Source: Chrysomallon squamiferum (Eukaryota > Mollusca > Gastropoda > Neomphalida > Peltospiridae). Taken from it: a stretch of 64,000 bases of DNA. Below, one piece after another: positions 51,715 to 64,000 of the stretch. Both the position numbers and the translations under genes were made by a program. The first letter of the stretch is position 1; each line of letters starts with the position of its first letter. The DNA lies in assembly GCA_012295275.1 (NCBI GenBank), contig CM022673.1, positions 13,493,288 to 13,557,287 of the forward strand. The letters are read 5' to 3'. Below the pieces are notes generated by a model. That model was not told where the DNA came from. It saw only the letters and a list, made by a program, of their open reading frames with translations, and ran no database searches.

Positions 51715-53507
51715 TAATAATAATTAATAATAAAGATAATAATAATAATAATGAAGAATAATGATAAATAACAATTACAACAACATTAATATATGTAATA
51801 TTGTAATAACATTAATAATAATAATAGTAACAATAATATTAATATTAATAACTGTAATTAATAATAATAATAATTGTAATCAAAAATAATATTGATAATA
51901 ATAAATGTAATTAATAATAAGCTATATAATGATAAATAACTGTAATTAATAATATTAATAAACATAATAAATTAATAAGAGAATACTGAGATGACGTAAA
52001 GACATATTGATTATTCTGCTCACTGTAAATTAAGAAGTACAAAACAGATGGAAATTAAACAAAGGCTGTTTTATTTCTTAATAAATACAAAATGGATAAA
52101 AATAACCAATTCCCATTTTAAATTAATTTTTGAAGTAAAAAAAAAAAAGAGTAATTTTTGGCAGTGTTTATTGAGCATTTAGATTAAATACATTTGACAA
52201 TAAACAAAATTATTTATTAAAAAGTCAAACCTCGTCTGATATTTCTGTGATGTCGACAGTTCCGTTAGGAAGTAGTTTTATCTTAAGTCCGAGAGGAAGC
52301 CATTTTGGCGAAGTCTCTTCATCTTCTTGCTGTTCTGCTAGCTCATCCAGTATACTACTGCAAAACCACACACAAAAACACAACTTACTAACTACTAGAA
52401 ATAACTACAGTGAATATACATCTGTGTGTGTATTATAAAAAAAAAACTATAACAAAAACTAAAATAATAAAAACAAATAAAATAAAATAAATAATTCTCT
52501 AAATTACATCAAAACACTGCTTGAAGCATCACAAACTTTTTATCAAATGAAATGCATTCATCTTAATATTTTGTAATTCACTACAACTCTCTTTCGCTAA
52601 TAAGAAAAAACAAAGGAAAGTGGGTTACTCGTGTTCTGGGTCGTGTCTGAACTTGCAGTCTTTTCGTTTACACGAGCTGCCATAGCGACAACTCTTAGCT
52701 GCCAGGCGACGCTGAGCAACAGCAGAAATCTGAACAGTTTCCTCTGTCATCAGCTTCAAAATCTGTAACACAAGCAACAACAATAACAACAACAATAACA
52801 ACATCAACAATAATAATAGCAGTAATAATAATAATAATAATGATAATAGTAGTAGTAGTAGTAGTAGTAATAATAATAATAATACAAAAATTGTAATAAA
52901 AGCAAGTGTATATAATAGTTTTTGAAATATGCTGAGTGGATCATCATCTCTTATTTCATCAATATTCACAATTCTAATAACCTTAATATTAAATGATTTG
53001 AGAAATAATCACTGACAAATCACTCTGTAATCTAATTAGTATTTCTTAATTACAAATATATTTGACTAAATATGTATTAAGATGTTTTAAAAGTTTTATT
53101 TACTTCTTGCTGTGTTCGCCAGAACTTCAAGTTTGTTTCATTTTCCAGCTGACAGTTAAATCCCAAAACATCGGGAAGATTATTCAAAACCTTCTTTTGA
53201 ATCTGAAAACATATTATTTTATTACTTTATTATTAAAATTTTACTGGTATAAACATATATATCTGTGTGTGTGTGTGTGTGTGTGTGTAAAGAGATAGGT
53301 AAATAGAAACATGTACATATATCATATGAATATATGCATATATCTATGTATGTATGTTTATCTTCTTTCATATAATGATATATGTTATAGACTGTAAGCC
53401 ATGCTTTAAATATATGACAACAGCAGTTTTAATTTCTGGAATTTGTCTGTATGTAAAAGTTATGTTCTAATTCTTGTTTAAAATGCATATAAGAATAAAT
53501 AAATATA

Positions 53508-53542
<35 letters not shown>

Positions 53543-56500
53543 ATGTTTTTGTTCATCTATTTAAAGACTAAAAACACAATTCTGTAGAAAACAAATAAAA
53601 ACAGCCTAACAAAATCATCTATGCTTACTTGTTGTTCATACTTGTTACACTGATTACACCAAGCTTTTATAGTGTTTTCAGAGCACAGGCTATGTTCAAT
53701 GACCTGAGAAAACTTGAATGCTGCTGGAGGCTGCATAGGACCTGCAAAATTATTTCCTTAAATTATAATAAATTAATATTAAATTACAATGAATTATAAT
53801 ACATTAAAACAATACATAGGTGAAATAAATTCATCCAAATATTCAGATTTCAATAAATGTATTTGTTTTATGTGTATGTGAGAATTTACCTTGAGGGTAG
53901 CAATCCGGGTAGGTGAGGTTGACGAGGGTCATGTCGATATCTCGCTGTGTTTCCAAGCCACATCTACATCGCAGCACGACGTAAGTACGAATACCAAACA
54001 GCTTTGTTACCATCGATCTTTCCTCTTTCCTGCAACAAAAATCAGCATCATCATCAACTGAGACACTAAAGTATATTGATTTGTTTTAACTCAATTATTG
54101 TATGAAAAAATTATTTCTTTCATTATCATGAAATTAACTTTTGACCCATTGTATATATCAATTTATATACTCATTTGATTAATTTACAGATTTTGTAAAA
54201 TTAAACATGTTTTTAATTATTATTACTAAATTTTATTGCCTCTAAAAATGATTAAAAAAAGTTAATAATAAAAAAAAATTAAAAATTAAAAAAAAAATTA
54301 TCAGTCATTTTTATTTTCTCTACAAATGTGTAAAAAAAAGGTTATAATAACAAATTAAAACAGCGTTTTCTGTATGAAATATGAAGTGTGATTTTAAAAA
54401 ATAATTTGTATGTGAGATCTGAACATGAAACAAGAAAAGGGTATATGCTGATAGAAAAAAGAATTTTCTATAGACATCACAGCAGTAAATATGATAAAAA
54501 ATAAATAGGAAACACACATTATGATAAAAGTAGGTAAGTAAATAGTGGATATCTGTCTTGTGTCTGTTTATTTATGTGGGCAGGTATATGTATGTGTGTC
54601 TGTTGTGTGTATGTGTCTGTGTGGGCATGTGTATATATTTTTACTGTATATGTATTTTTATTGTGTGTGTGTGTGTGTGCAGGTGTGTGTTGAGATTGTT
54701 TACAATTTATAATGAATTTATTAACAAACTAGTTTTATAAAACATTAAAAAGAGACAAGTATCTATGAGTTATTAAGATTAAGTTTTCTAGTTAAAGCTG
54801 AGCTGTTATTTTATTAAGAAGCTGAAAGTCAAAGAATAATCAAAAAAAAAAAAGTCATACTGATATTATAAAGATTTGTTATTTGTTTCTATGATAATAC
54901 AATACACCTGTTTTGTGTAACTTTAATTAATGTAAGATTGTACACTTAAATATACTGTTAATAAATCATTTCAAGACCTATCAAAAAAAAAGGATGTTTT
55001 TTTTTGTGATTTGAAAAGCTTCTTAAATCATAATCAGTAGTTAAAAAATTAAAATAAATAAATTATTAAGTATAATTTAAATGCTCAAACACTCTCAGAA
55101 ATATAGACAGACACAATTAACTACAAAATACATATTATACAATCACAAAAATATTTTTAAAATCTGTATCAAAATTTATAACATTCAGTAATAATTTAAA
55201 CATTTTCAATTTTGAAAAATTCATTTATATTTATGTCTGAAGTAAATATGAAATAAAACAATATTACAAATTTACAAATATTACAAATATGACTATGCTA
55301 ATCTTTTAACATTTTTACAACATTCTAAAAACAACTTTCACTTCATCACAAGTGAAATAATTTTTTTTTTATTATTTTGCAAACAATAATAATTTATTTT
55401 TATGTCACTATAAAAGCTATAACTACAAACACATTTATTATATATCACCTATGAAAATATTTATACATATTACCATTTTAAACAGTTACTAATTATTTTT
55501 TTAATATTACCATTCTAAACATATTATATATATATATATTTTTTTTTAATCTATCATACTGAAAATATATAATCTTACTTGCTATTGTTAAAAATTAATA
55601 TAAATCATTTATATTTACTTTTTTAATTTTTTTTGTGCTGAACAGTTACTGTATATATTAGTTTTATATTCAGTTATTTTTAACTGTTCTTGTATTTCAT
55701 ATTATGCTAATGAAATATATATAAACAAGGCTAGTACAGTTGTAACAGTCTGTTATAAAACTGATCTGATTTCTTATTTTAAAAAAAGGAAAAAACAATT
55801 TTTTTTTAATAATCTATATTTTTAAAGACTAACAATTAAAAAAATATAAAATGAACTTTTATAATTTAAATATTTTAAAGACTAGCAATAACATTTTTTT
55901 TTTTAAATTAAGGAATTTAACTATATAATATCTTCAATATTTAAAAACATATCAATTAAAAAAAGAAAAGATATTTATAATATTTTGAATATCCTAAAGA
56001 CTACCAATTTAAAAAGAAATATATAAAGAAAATTAATTTGTGAAATATTCAGAAGGTTTGAGCACTAGGAAAGGTGAAAGGTTTGTTAAAAATACAACAC
56101 TCCCCGCCTCCACACATGCAAAAATACCTGACAGGCTGAGCCTGCTCATCTTCCACACTTTTTGTACTGGTGAAAAGCAAACAAAAACATTTTAAATGAA
56201 GACAATGATCAAAAAAAAAATAATGATAAAAAATAATGTTATTAAAGAAACTTCACCAAAAAAAAAAAAAAAAAAAAAAAAATAAACTAGTAAAATGTAA
56301 GTGATATGATATGAGTTAATGATTTAAAATTTAAAGGTAAACATTAAGGGCTTTCTCTGTGGCTTGCCAAATATACTGAAAAGAAGATTTAATGAAATTA
56401 TTTAATGAAAATGATTCACAAATAATTTGATGAAGATTCTGGATAGAGCCAGCCCCAAATATCTTATCTAAATAATAAGACCATGAAAATTAAAAAAAAA

Positions 56501-56810
56501 AAAAAATGATATCTGATAATAAATTAAAAAAGAAAATCAATTTAAAAGTAACAAATATATTTAAAATTAAATAATAAACTGATTTCAATTTGAGAGAGAG
56601 TTTGTGAAAAGAAATTAAAAACATAACATACTTCTCTTCCTCAGTACTTTCTGTCTGTTCCTGATCTTCCTTCCCATCAGATGATTCTTTCTTCTTTCCT
56701 TTTTTCTTTTTCTTCTTTGTCTTGTTTCCAGCTGATTCGTTCTTCTTTTCGCTCGCTGTGTCCGAGTTGCCTTCTTTTATCTCTGGTTCTATTTTCACAC
56801 ATGTCTCCTG

Positions 56811-56848
<38 letters not shown>

Positions 56849-59800
56849 TAAATAAATAAATAAATGAACTAAAATATGTAATATATACTATGTCTGGAAA
56901 TAACCCAGCTGACACACCCAGGTGTACTGAACCTGCAACCTATGGTGCCACAGCCTTGTAATGTATTATAAATAACAGCCAACTTTCCTTCATGTAGCAT
57001 TAAGATATTTATTTATATAAAACATGCAAGATAGTAATTTTGTTTGTCAGTAGCAGCATTTACAATTTACAGTAATAAATAAATAAATAAATAAATAAAT
57101 ATTTGCAATTAGCATAACAAAGATATAAAAAAACAAAAAACAAAAATAAAATAAAAACACAGACATTTATTTTAACACTAACTTGAGGGGTACATCATCA
57201 TTTATCAAATTTACTGAAAACTGGAAAATTTGGCAATAATATTTATTTCACAAAATAATATTAACACTACCACTATCACCAACCACTTCACTACACTATC
57301 CTTGTGCTTACATTAACTCTTACACTGATTACCAATAAAGTCAAATACTTTACAACTGAGCTACATTAATTTTCCACTAAACACTAAACAATGTGAAAAT
57401 ATCTGTAAGAATGTTTTAATGTCACAGATAAGTAAAGACATTAAAGAGATGTTTCTTTACCGAGTGGACTTGTTGGTGGACAAATCTCTGCCAGCTCTGT
57501 ATGAGGCGAGACAAGTTAACCTTCCCAGCAAGCTCCTCGGCCTCGCCCAAACACAGACCCAGAGCAGACGCCTCGGGGATAGTGCGGAACGCACGGAGGA
57601 AGTTTGTTGCCTGAAAATAAATTTTAAATTTAAGATCTAAATTGCAAATTAATGAAGTTCTATTATTTAATAATATACTAGTCAAATACCATATACATAC
57701 ATTAATACATACATACATACATACATGTAGACAGACAGACAGCTAGATAGATAAAATGACATAATAATATATTAATCAAAAACCATATACACACATTAAT
57801 TTATTATTTATAAATACCATCAACAAGTGAAAGACTATTAATTTGTGAAATGAAATGATCCAATTTGGTAAAACACCAAAAACTATATATAATGTATTTT
57901 ACATTTTTATAAAAGAACAATAATATAGTTTCTTAATTATCAGAATATAAAAGTGTTATGCATTTAATTTGTCATCAGTCATTTGTAAGATTAAAGAACA
58001 AAAGACATACTACAAAAAAAAAAAAATGATAATTAAATTTATTGTACTTAATACAGATTATAAAACAGAGCACTGCAGTTAGCCTCTACTAATTTTAATA
58101 CCAAAAAATGACCTCTGATCTGACCTATTCCACTAATCTGTATTAATATTAATGTTATTAAGTGACCTATGACCTCACCTGACATGTTTGACCTTTCTGG
58201 CAGTCGAGCATGTGAAAGAGAAAGCCGAGTTCGCAGGACAGACAGAACTCTCTCTGACACAGGTGATTCAACAGGTGACATCTCAGTGGCTCAAGGAAAT
58301 AGAGAGCCTGGAAGAAAAACTTGTCTTAGATTAACGAAGAAAAGACACACTCTAGTTTCTACAATTTTTAAATCTTCACAGGTAATTAATTACTTATTTA
58401 AAACAGAATAAAGGTCTAAAGACAGAGGATTAACTTAATTAAGACTCTTCTTTTAATGATAAATATGACACTTGTGACAATGGCAGCCAGAATTTTTTTT
58501 GGTTTAAATGATTATATTATAATTTGAGTTATAATAAAGAAATGCAATTATTAAAATGTCATTAAAACAGACATAAACCTTTTTATTTTTCTGTTTGTAA
58601 AATTTTTGATTCTTTGTATATTCTGCCATAATGTTTTAAACAAGTTTAATGTAAAGCTGCAGTCAAGCTTTCACATTTTTAATTTAAATAGTTGTTTGCA
58701 GATAAAAACATCTCACTGATTAAAACAAAATATTAATCAAAATTAAAATTAGACCTATTGTACTTGTAAAAAGGTAAATAATAATAATAATAAAACCAAT
58801 ATATTATTAATTATAAAAAAAAAGTACCAAATAATAACTAAAAAAAACTAAAAAAAACCTAAAAAAACTTTTAATAATAATTAAGAAATCAAAAATACAA
58901 AAATAATAAAAAATACTGAATAATAATAATTAAGAAAAACAAAAACAATTAATAATTATTAAGAAAAAATAAAATAAATAAAATAACAGATTATAATAAT
59001 TAAATGCTACATATCACTAAAACAAACCTGCAGTGCTGCATTGCAGTAAGCGTTAGGAATATTTGTTTCCAAGCCTGCGAAGTTTGTCTTGTTGTAGTGA
59101 CGAAAATCAAAATCTTCTAAACCTAGCTTTGAATACTTCATTTCCACCTTCTGATACTTCTTAGGAATTGACTGAAATGGATCCTCACCTGAAAGATAAT
59201 ATTATTACATACATATTATAGTAATTTTATGCATGTGTTTGTGTTTGTTTTCTATATGTATTTAGTTTTTAAAGTCATACAGTATTATAATTTGATTCGT
59301 CTTCTTAATACAATAGTCTAATGTTAATTTCTGTGTGTGTGTGTCTATAATTGAAATTTTTTACCCCCACTAGCCTATACCTGTTAAAGAAAAAATTACC
59401 AAAAACAAAAAACAGAAAAGAAGACAATTTTAAATCAATTTAAAATATCCACGCCAACATTATAATTATATATCTAGCAAAAACAAATATTTAAATCTTT
59501 ATCAAATTAGCATAATAATTTTGTTTTCTTCTTCAAACAAAATTTAGTATTTTTTACACAAACAGATAAAACTGATCAACTAGAATAATAGAATGGAAAA
59601 TAAAAACAATTATACATATTCATATTTTAATTGATCTGTTTCTGACTTCTGATCCTCACCTCGACCAAGTGGAGATTCGGGAACACTGGGTTTCCTCGTC
59701 TGCGAAGCGGAGCCTTCTTTGGGCAGCTTGTATGCGATTTGATTTCTCAGTCCTTTCCCAGGATTGGGCACGTAGCCGATGTTCTGATAGACTTTCATCG

Positions 59801-62800
59801 ACTGCAACAGCTGAGGGTCTATTGGCTTTGGCTTTCTGGAAAATTACAAACCAAGTTGTAAATCAAAGAAAACTAGTTGTAATCATGTTTTAAACTGTAT
59901 TAGACAACATTACAGAGTTTTAGATGCTGAAGTGATTGTATTAGTATATTTATTGGGTTCTAACAAAGGTTTGTGGTGTTTATAAGCGAAATTTAAAGAT
60001 AATTTTCAGATATCTGCACATAGTGCCATTTTGTTCACCTTTCAGAATATACTTGTATGTTATATATTTCTTTCACAGGTGAAATGAAAATCACATGCTC
60101 AAAACACCTCTGATTCAAAAATGCTAATAAATCTGTTGCCAATCAAATATTTAAATATGGTATAATAATAATAATAATATATTTATAAAATAACCTAGTT
60201 AACAATTTGGTACAGTTTGTCCAATTCTCAACTTGTGTTCACAGCTACTAATGTATGTGAACAAAATAATAATAAAATAAAAAATGAAACAATAATTAAA
60301 AACTGACAAGTTACAAAGTGTACAAAAGATTGTCTGATTAAACTATTTCTTTGTGTCCTAGCTCTACTCCACATTCACCTGTGACTAAATTAGTATTTGC
60401 TGTTTGATGTTTACCTGTATTCTCGTTTACACATGCCAACAGGCCAGTCAGACATGAGATGCCCGTTTGTTGGGTAAATCATAGGAATCATTGAATATGG
60501 AGTCAGTTCATCATCAATGTGAATGGGATGGAGAGCCTGAACCTGCAAAAACAAAATTATCTTTAGTAGAATATCTTGTAAAAAACAAAACAATTCCTTC
60601 AGTAGAATATCCTGTAAAAATAAAATTTTCTTTAGTAGAATATCTTGTAAAAAAAAAAAACAATTCCTTTAGTGGAATATCCTGTAAAACCAAAATCATC
60701 TTTAGTGGAGTGTTTTGTATTCTTTTAGTGGAATTCTTATAAAAACAAAATTATCTTTAGTGAAATATTTTGTAAAAACAAATCATCTTTGTTGGAATAT
60801 CTTGTAAAAATACAAGAATATACAGGTTGAGGATTTTCTGAAAGTCTGGATTCCAAAACCTTTTCTAGACAGCAAAATTAGTAATATGTTACTGTTTTCA
60901 GATTGTTTTGTATGTACAAACCTTATTTTATGCACAAAATTATAATAAAATATTATGTATAAAACATTCTGCAGACTCTGTGTATAAGCTATATATAAAA
61001 TATAAATGGAATTCACATTTAGACTTATTTTCATAATATGAAGCACCTCTGATACCAAGCATTTTGAATCTGTACTTTATTACTATGTGACATATATGGG
61101 TGTGTGTGTTGGTAACTAGTTAATTAAAAATCAACTGATAACATTTTAAATGTTTGGCTGACTATCACATCAATTTTGTTGCTTGTTAGAAATGAATTCA
61201 GGGACTGTTTTGTATTTCTAAAACATCTAAAACTAACAGGCTGTTTTCCAAACATTCTGTACTCCATTGTTTGAAGTGATATTTTGTTTCTGAAGCTAGA
61301 AAAGGCATCTGGAGAATTTCTAGAAAGTTGTGTGAAATTTTTATCCTCAACCTGTTCAAAAATAATAATCACATAAAAACATCATCAAACTCGTCTCTGA
61401 TGATGTTATCTTCTTCTTCTCTTCTCTTCACCCGAGTGGTTTATGGATTCTAAATCAAGCATTCTTATCACACAATGTTTATTAAAATACTTCAACTTAC
61501 TGGATCGGGGAACTCGGTTGGTTCAGGGTACATGTTGAAACAACAGTTGTCTCCGAGAGTGAACTCGTGTAGCATGCCGTGACTGTCACCGAACATCATC
61601 GCCTGGCACGACGGCGACATGTCGAATGACGTGATCGCCGACCCATTTGTGTTCACCTGGTAAAACACCATTGGAGGAGGCATTGCCACTGCTTCTACCA
61701 GCTCAAAGTGACCAGTCTGAATTTTTTATAAACAAAAAAAATTAAATTAGTTATTGATAATGTGAATGGAAGGGCTTTATTAGAAATAAAAAGAAATTAA
61801 ATATTATTTAGAAAAAGAAGATGTGTGGATGATTATGGAATTAAAAACTTTAATTATTAAGTATGAAGATAATTATAACTGGAAAAGGAATGCAACTAAT
61901 AAATAAGAATTTATTTTAATAAAATATAACAAAAAATAATGTAAATAACCTGGTATATTAAGAATTTTTTTTTTTTTTTTTTTTTTTTATTTTTAATATT
62001 CCTTACTTTTTATATCTACCCTTTAATAAACCCCTCCCTCCCCTCAGGAATCATTTCCAGCCCTGTTTTGCCCAGTGATGTTTTTTTTATACAAAAGAAC
62101 TCAATAGAAGCAAAAGACATCACACTGAAAAGGCCTCATTTTTTAAAAATCCTGAATCCCCCTGATAATGCAGTTAAATGTAATAAAATGCTGTAACAAT
62201 AAATTATTGTTAACAACAGAATTTGGGCCTCTGTATATGTACATCTAACTTTGAGAAAGGAAATAAATACGGGCAGATGCTAAGTCATGCGTAAATACAA
62301 TGATGTAGTTCATTAATAATTAACCTGCGACACGATGGCCAGTTTGTTGCTGTAGTCGGGAACAAATCTGATGAACATCGGATCAACATGGACTTGCATC
62401 GGCGCTACAGCTCTCATCACTCGCATGTCATACACCATCAAAAACCTGTCTGCTGTCAGGTTACCCATTCTGTAATCAAAACAATCTTTCTAAACTCTAC
62501 TTTTGTTTATGCTGATTTTATCAACAAAGTACATTTTGATTTGTCTTGTTTGCTAATTATAAAATATGACAATAATGTAAAAAAAAAAATCTATTTAAAA
62601 AAAAAAGTTATTTATAAATAGATGCCCATTTTCTTTCTCTTCTTCTTTCAAATAAAATGATCTATAAGTACATGGATGAAACTGCATTTTTCTAAAACCA
62701 TGTTTAAAATAACTGTGTATAAAACAATTTATCACTGATATGAAAGTAAATAAACATGGATGAGTAAATATTCAGTAAAAATGCACACACATAAAACACA

Positions 62801-63536
62801 CTAATATACATATATGTTATAATTATTAAATTTGTTTAAAAATGCCTCCTTGAATCTCATTCCATTTTTCCTAAGTAGCTTAAAATAACTGGAAATGCTT
62901 TCGCTAAAAGTAAAACTGACTATAAAGTTTTGTACCTGTTAGAAAAACCACAGGTTACCAGCAGATGTTCATGTACATCGAAGTCAGACAAAGTCCCTGA
63001 ATGTGCATCCAGCACATGTTCTGCTTTCATTGTGTTTGGATCATACAACTTTACCTACAAATACAGTAATATATATTTTATAAAAAAGGTAATATTATAT
63101 AATAAATTAATGTTTTCTCCAGATTGAAAAAAGGGCAGGACTGAGAAAGTCTCATAATTAAACTTTCATGAATATTTGATGGAGCTAAAAACTGCTTTTT
63201 GTATTTGTTTATTGGTGCTAAAAAGTGTTTGTTTGCCTGACAAATTTCTCCATATGACAATAATTATAGACATTTTGTTAGGAAATATTGTAATAATTAT
63301 CAGCACATTTTATTGAGAATTTAGGAAAATGAAGGTGGGCATTTTCTGAATTTTGGGCACAAGGGCATCCACAAAATGGGGTTGGGTGGGCCACCCTTCT
63401 ATTCCTGCATAGCTGTAAGTTTATAACACTAATAAATTATAAAAAAGAAAATCTCTACCTTTCCACTTGTGTCCCCAGCACAAATGAATCTAGCTGACTG
63501 GCGAAAAATTGCACAACCAGGTTCACCAATATCAAA
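47772..63536 (-). CDS. PAN2: PAN2 deadenylase catalytic subunit, 5'-partial (24 C-terminal exons)
   Basis: Exons in gene order: 63536-63459, 63054-62936, 62469-62325, 61716-61501, 60542-60415, 59835-59660, 59188-59028, 58307-58179, 57610-57461, 56807-56632, 56166-56128, 54029-53890, 53741-53629, 53202-53104, 52762-52629, 52357-52231, 51538-51341, 51110-51020, 50617-50463, 49979-49894, 49591-49534, 49263-49084, 48557-48464, 47980-47772. They encode 1066 aa in phase; roughly the first 190 residues lie upstream of the window. Domain order: end of the WD40 propeller (to about 186), linker, pseudo-UCH (about 300-780, Cys box degenerate, [11 protein letters not shown]), RNase D/DEDDh exonuclease. 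Catalytic residues of this fragment: D850 and E852 (GLDAEF), D959 (KKDFRVIN), H1006 and D1011 (THDSVEDA). With PAN3 it trims poly(A) tails in the cytoplasm. Unusual: a Lys-rich insert (exons 56807-56128) and a CCCH finger (exon 52762-52629). Confidence 0.97.
51563..51735. repeat. (AAT)n microsatellite
   Basis: About 170 bp of almost pure TAA/AAT triplets with two GAT interruptions, in a PAN2 intron just upstream (gene sense) of the 198-nt exon. Diverged copies continue to about 51960. Confidence 0.95.
52629..52762 (-). other. PAN2 exon encoding a CCCH zinc finger
   Basis: The 134-nt exon reads [16 protein letters not shown], a C-x5-C-x4-C-x3-H finger, at residues 648, 654, 659 and 663 of the fragment, followed by DPEHD. 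Upstream it joins a conserved segment ([13 protein letters not shown]...FWRTQQE) and downstream [11 protein letters not shown], which correspond to adjacent conserved parts of the pseudo-UCH region in animal PAN2. Splice phases fit on both sides. From memory, human PAN2 has no such finger here. Confidence 0.85.
52785..52885. repeat. Compound (AAC)n/(AAT)n/(AGT)n microsatellite
   Basis: Three adjoining triplet runs lie in the PAN2 intron next to the CCCH exon, beginning about 20 bp from its acceptor. Confidence 0.9.
56128..56807 (-). other. Two PAN2 exons encoding a Lys/Glu-rich insertion
   Basis: Exons 56807-56632 and 56166-56128 encode about 70 low-complexity residues (ETCVKIEPE, then a [10 protein letters not shown] core, then acidic residues) between FVHQQVHS and [14 protein letters not shown] of the pseudo-UCH domain. 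This replaces a loop of different sequence in human PAN2. The run is probably disordered and could act as a nuclear-localisation-like or RNA-contacting patch (inference). Confidence 0.75.
56808..56860. repeat. (TAAG)n/(TAAA)n microsatellite serving as a polypyrimidine tract
   Basis: Nine or so TAAG units then TAAA units lie directly against the acceptor of a PAN2 exon. On the gene strand this reads as TTTA then CTTA repeats ending CTCAG|GAG, so the microsatellite provides the pyrimidine tract. Confidence 0.85.
56895..56965 (-). mobile_element. tRNA-derived SINE-like fragment
   Basis: On the - strand an A-box-like CAAGGCTGTGGCACC is followed after about 10 nt by GGTTCAGTACACC, which resembles a B box. 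It resembles the layout at 36049-36095. It lies in a PAN2 intron, same strand as the gene. Confidence 0.4.
60544..60815. repeat. Tandem repeat of about 35-bp units abutting a PAN2 acceptor
   Basis: About seven degenerate copies of a unit like ACAATTCCTTTAGTGGAATATC followed by CTGTAAAA lie head to tail. On the gene strand most units read as a T-rich tract plus TTTTACAG|GATATTC or TTTTACAAGATATTC, similar to the true acceptor (TTTTGTTTTTGCAG) of the exon at 60542. Confidence 0.85.
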
Positions 63537-64000
63537 CTGAAAAAATACACATTAGTAACAACAAATCTTAAACAGTTCAGAAAGAAAATATGTTTTGGAA
63601 AAATATTAATACACAATGATTCAACAATTCAGATATAATCATTTGGATGGGGTCTGACATAGAGAGTCAGCTGTCATTAGTCAATCCTTAAACAATTCAG
63701 AATAAAATATATTTTTAAAAAATATTAATAGTCAAACCTATCATCAATCACTATTGTCAAGTGAAAATCTTAAAAACAATTCATTATTTAATTCCATATT
63801 GGCTCTTTTCAATAAATTTTCTTCTTTCTCTAAAAGTGCCTCATGTTATTGTTGTTTTGTGGTGGCTTACTTAATTCTTTCTCTCATTTTCTTTTCTTTT
63901 CCTAAATTTTTTTTTTTTACACAATATTATTATACATAAATTGATAACTACTACAATAACAATGTCAATACTTAGTTTTTATTTCAAAACAGATGGTGTT

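Overview
This is a eukaryotic, animal-type nuclear window. It is very AT-rich and full of microsatellites and homopolymer runs, with short phase-conserved exons (12-857 nt) separated by 0.1-4 kb GT-AG introns. Reading exons across splice sites on both strands gives five recognisable animal genes. The exon density, repeat style and tRNA-derived SINE-like pieces suggest an invertebrate, probably a lophotrochozoan such as a mollusc; the phylum is inference only.

Layout. 1-8154: no recognised complete gene, only a possible last exon of an upstream + strand gene and a long T-rich stretch that may be its 3' UTR, with two tandem arrays. 8155-23091 (-): C10orf67-like coiled-coil protein, 20 exons. 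23753-26344 (+): DNAJC28, 5 coding exons. 27413-37657 (-): WDR75, 19 exons. 37847-38900 (+): TOMM7, 3 exons. 39482-40406: foldback/MITE-like element with inverted arms of about 240-250 bp. 41071-44567 (+): MOB4, 8 exons. 47772-63536 (-): PAN2, the 24 C-terminal exons (1066 aa); its 5' end lies beyond the window.

Organisation. Genes alternate in strand. C10orf67/DNAJC28 and WDR75/TOMM7 are head-to-head, with short shared promoters (only 189 bp between the WDR75 and TOMM7 ATGs). DNAJC28/WDR75 and MOB4/PAN2 are tail-to-tail. The genes belong to separate housekeeping processes (ribosomal small-subunit processing, mitochondrial import, mitochondrial/Golgi DnaJ, STRIPAK signalling, mRNA deadenylation). 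I see no pathway linking them beyond shared promoters.

Most notable: (1) PAN2 carries a CCCH zinc finger between its pseudo-UCH and exonuclease parts, a module normally associated with its partner PAN3; (2) a tandem array of 44-nt exon-like units follows the large exon of the C10orf67 gene; (3) tandem duplications repeatedly copy 3' splice-site neighbourhoods, in MOB4, C10orf67 and PAN2; (4) two coding frames are each broken by a single missing base in an A4 run, most simply explained as assembly errors. No CRISPR, rRNA, intact tRNA or prokaryotic operon was seen.
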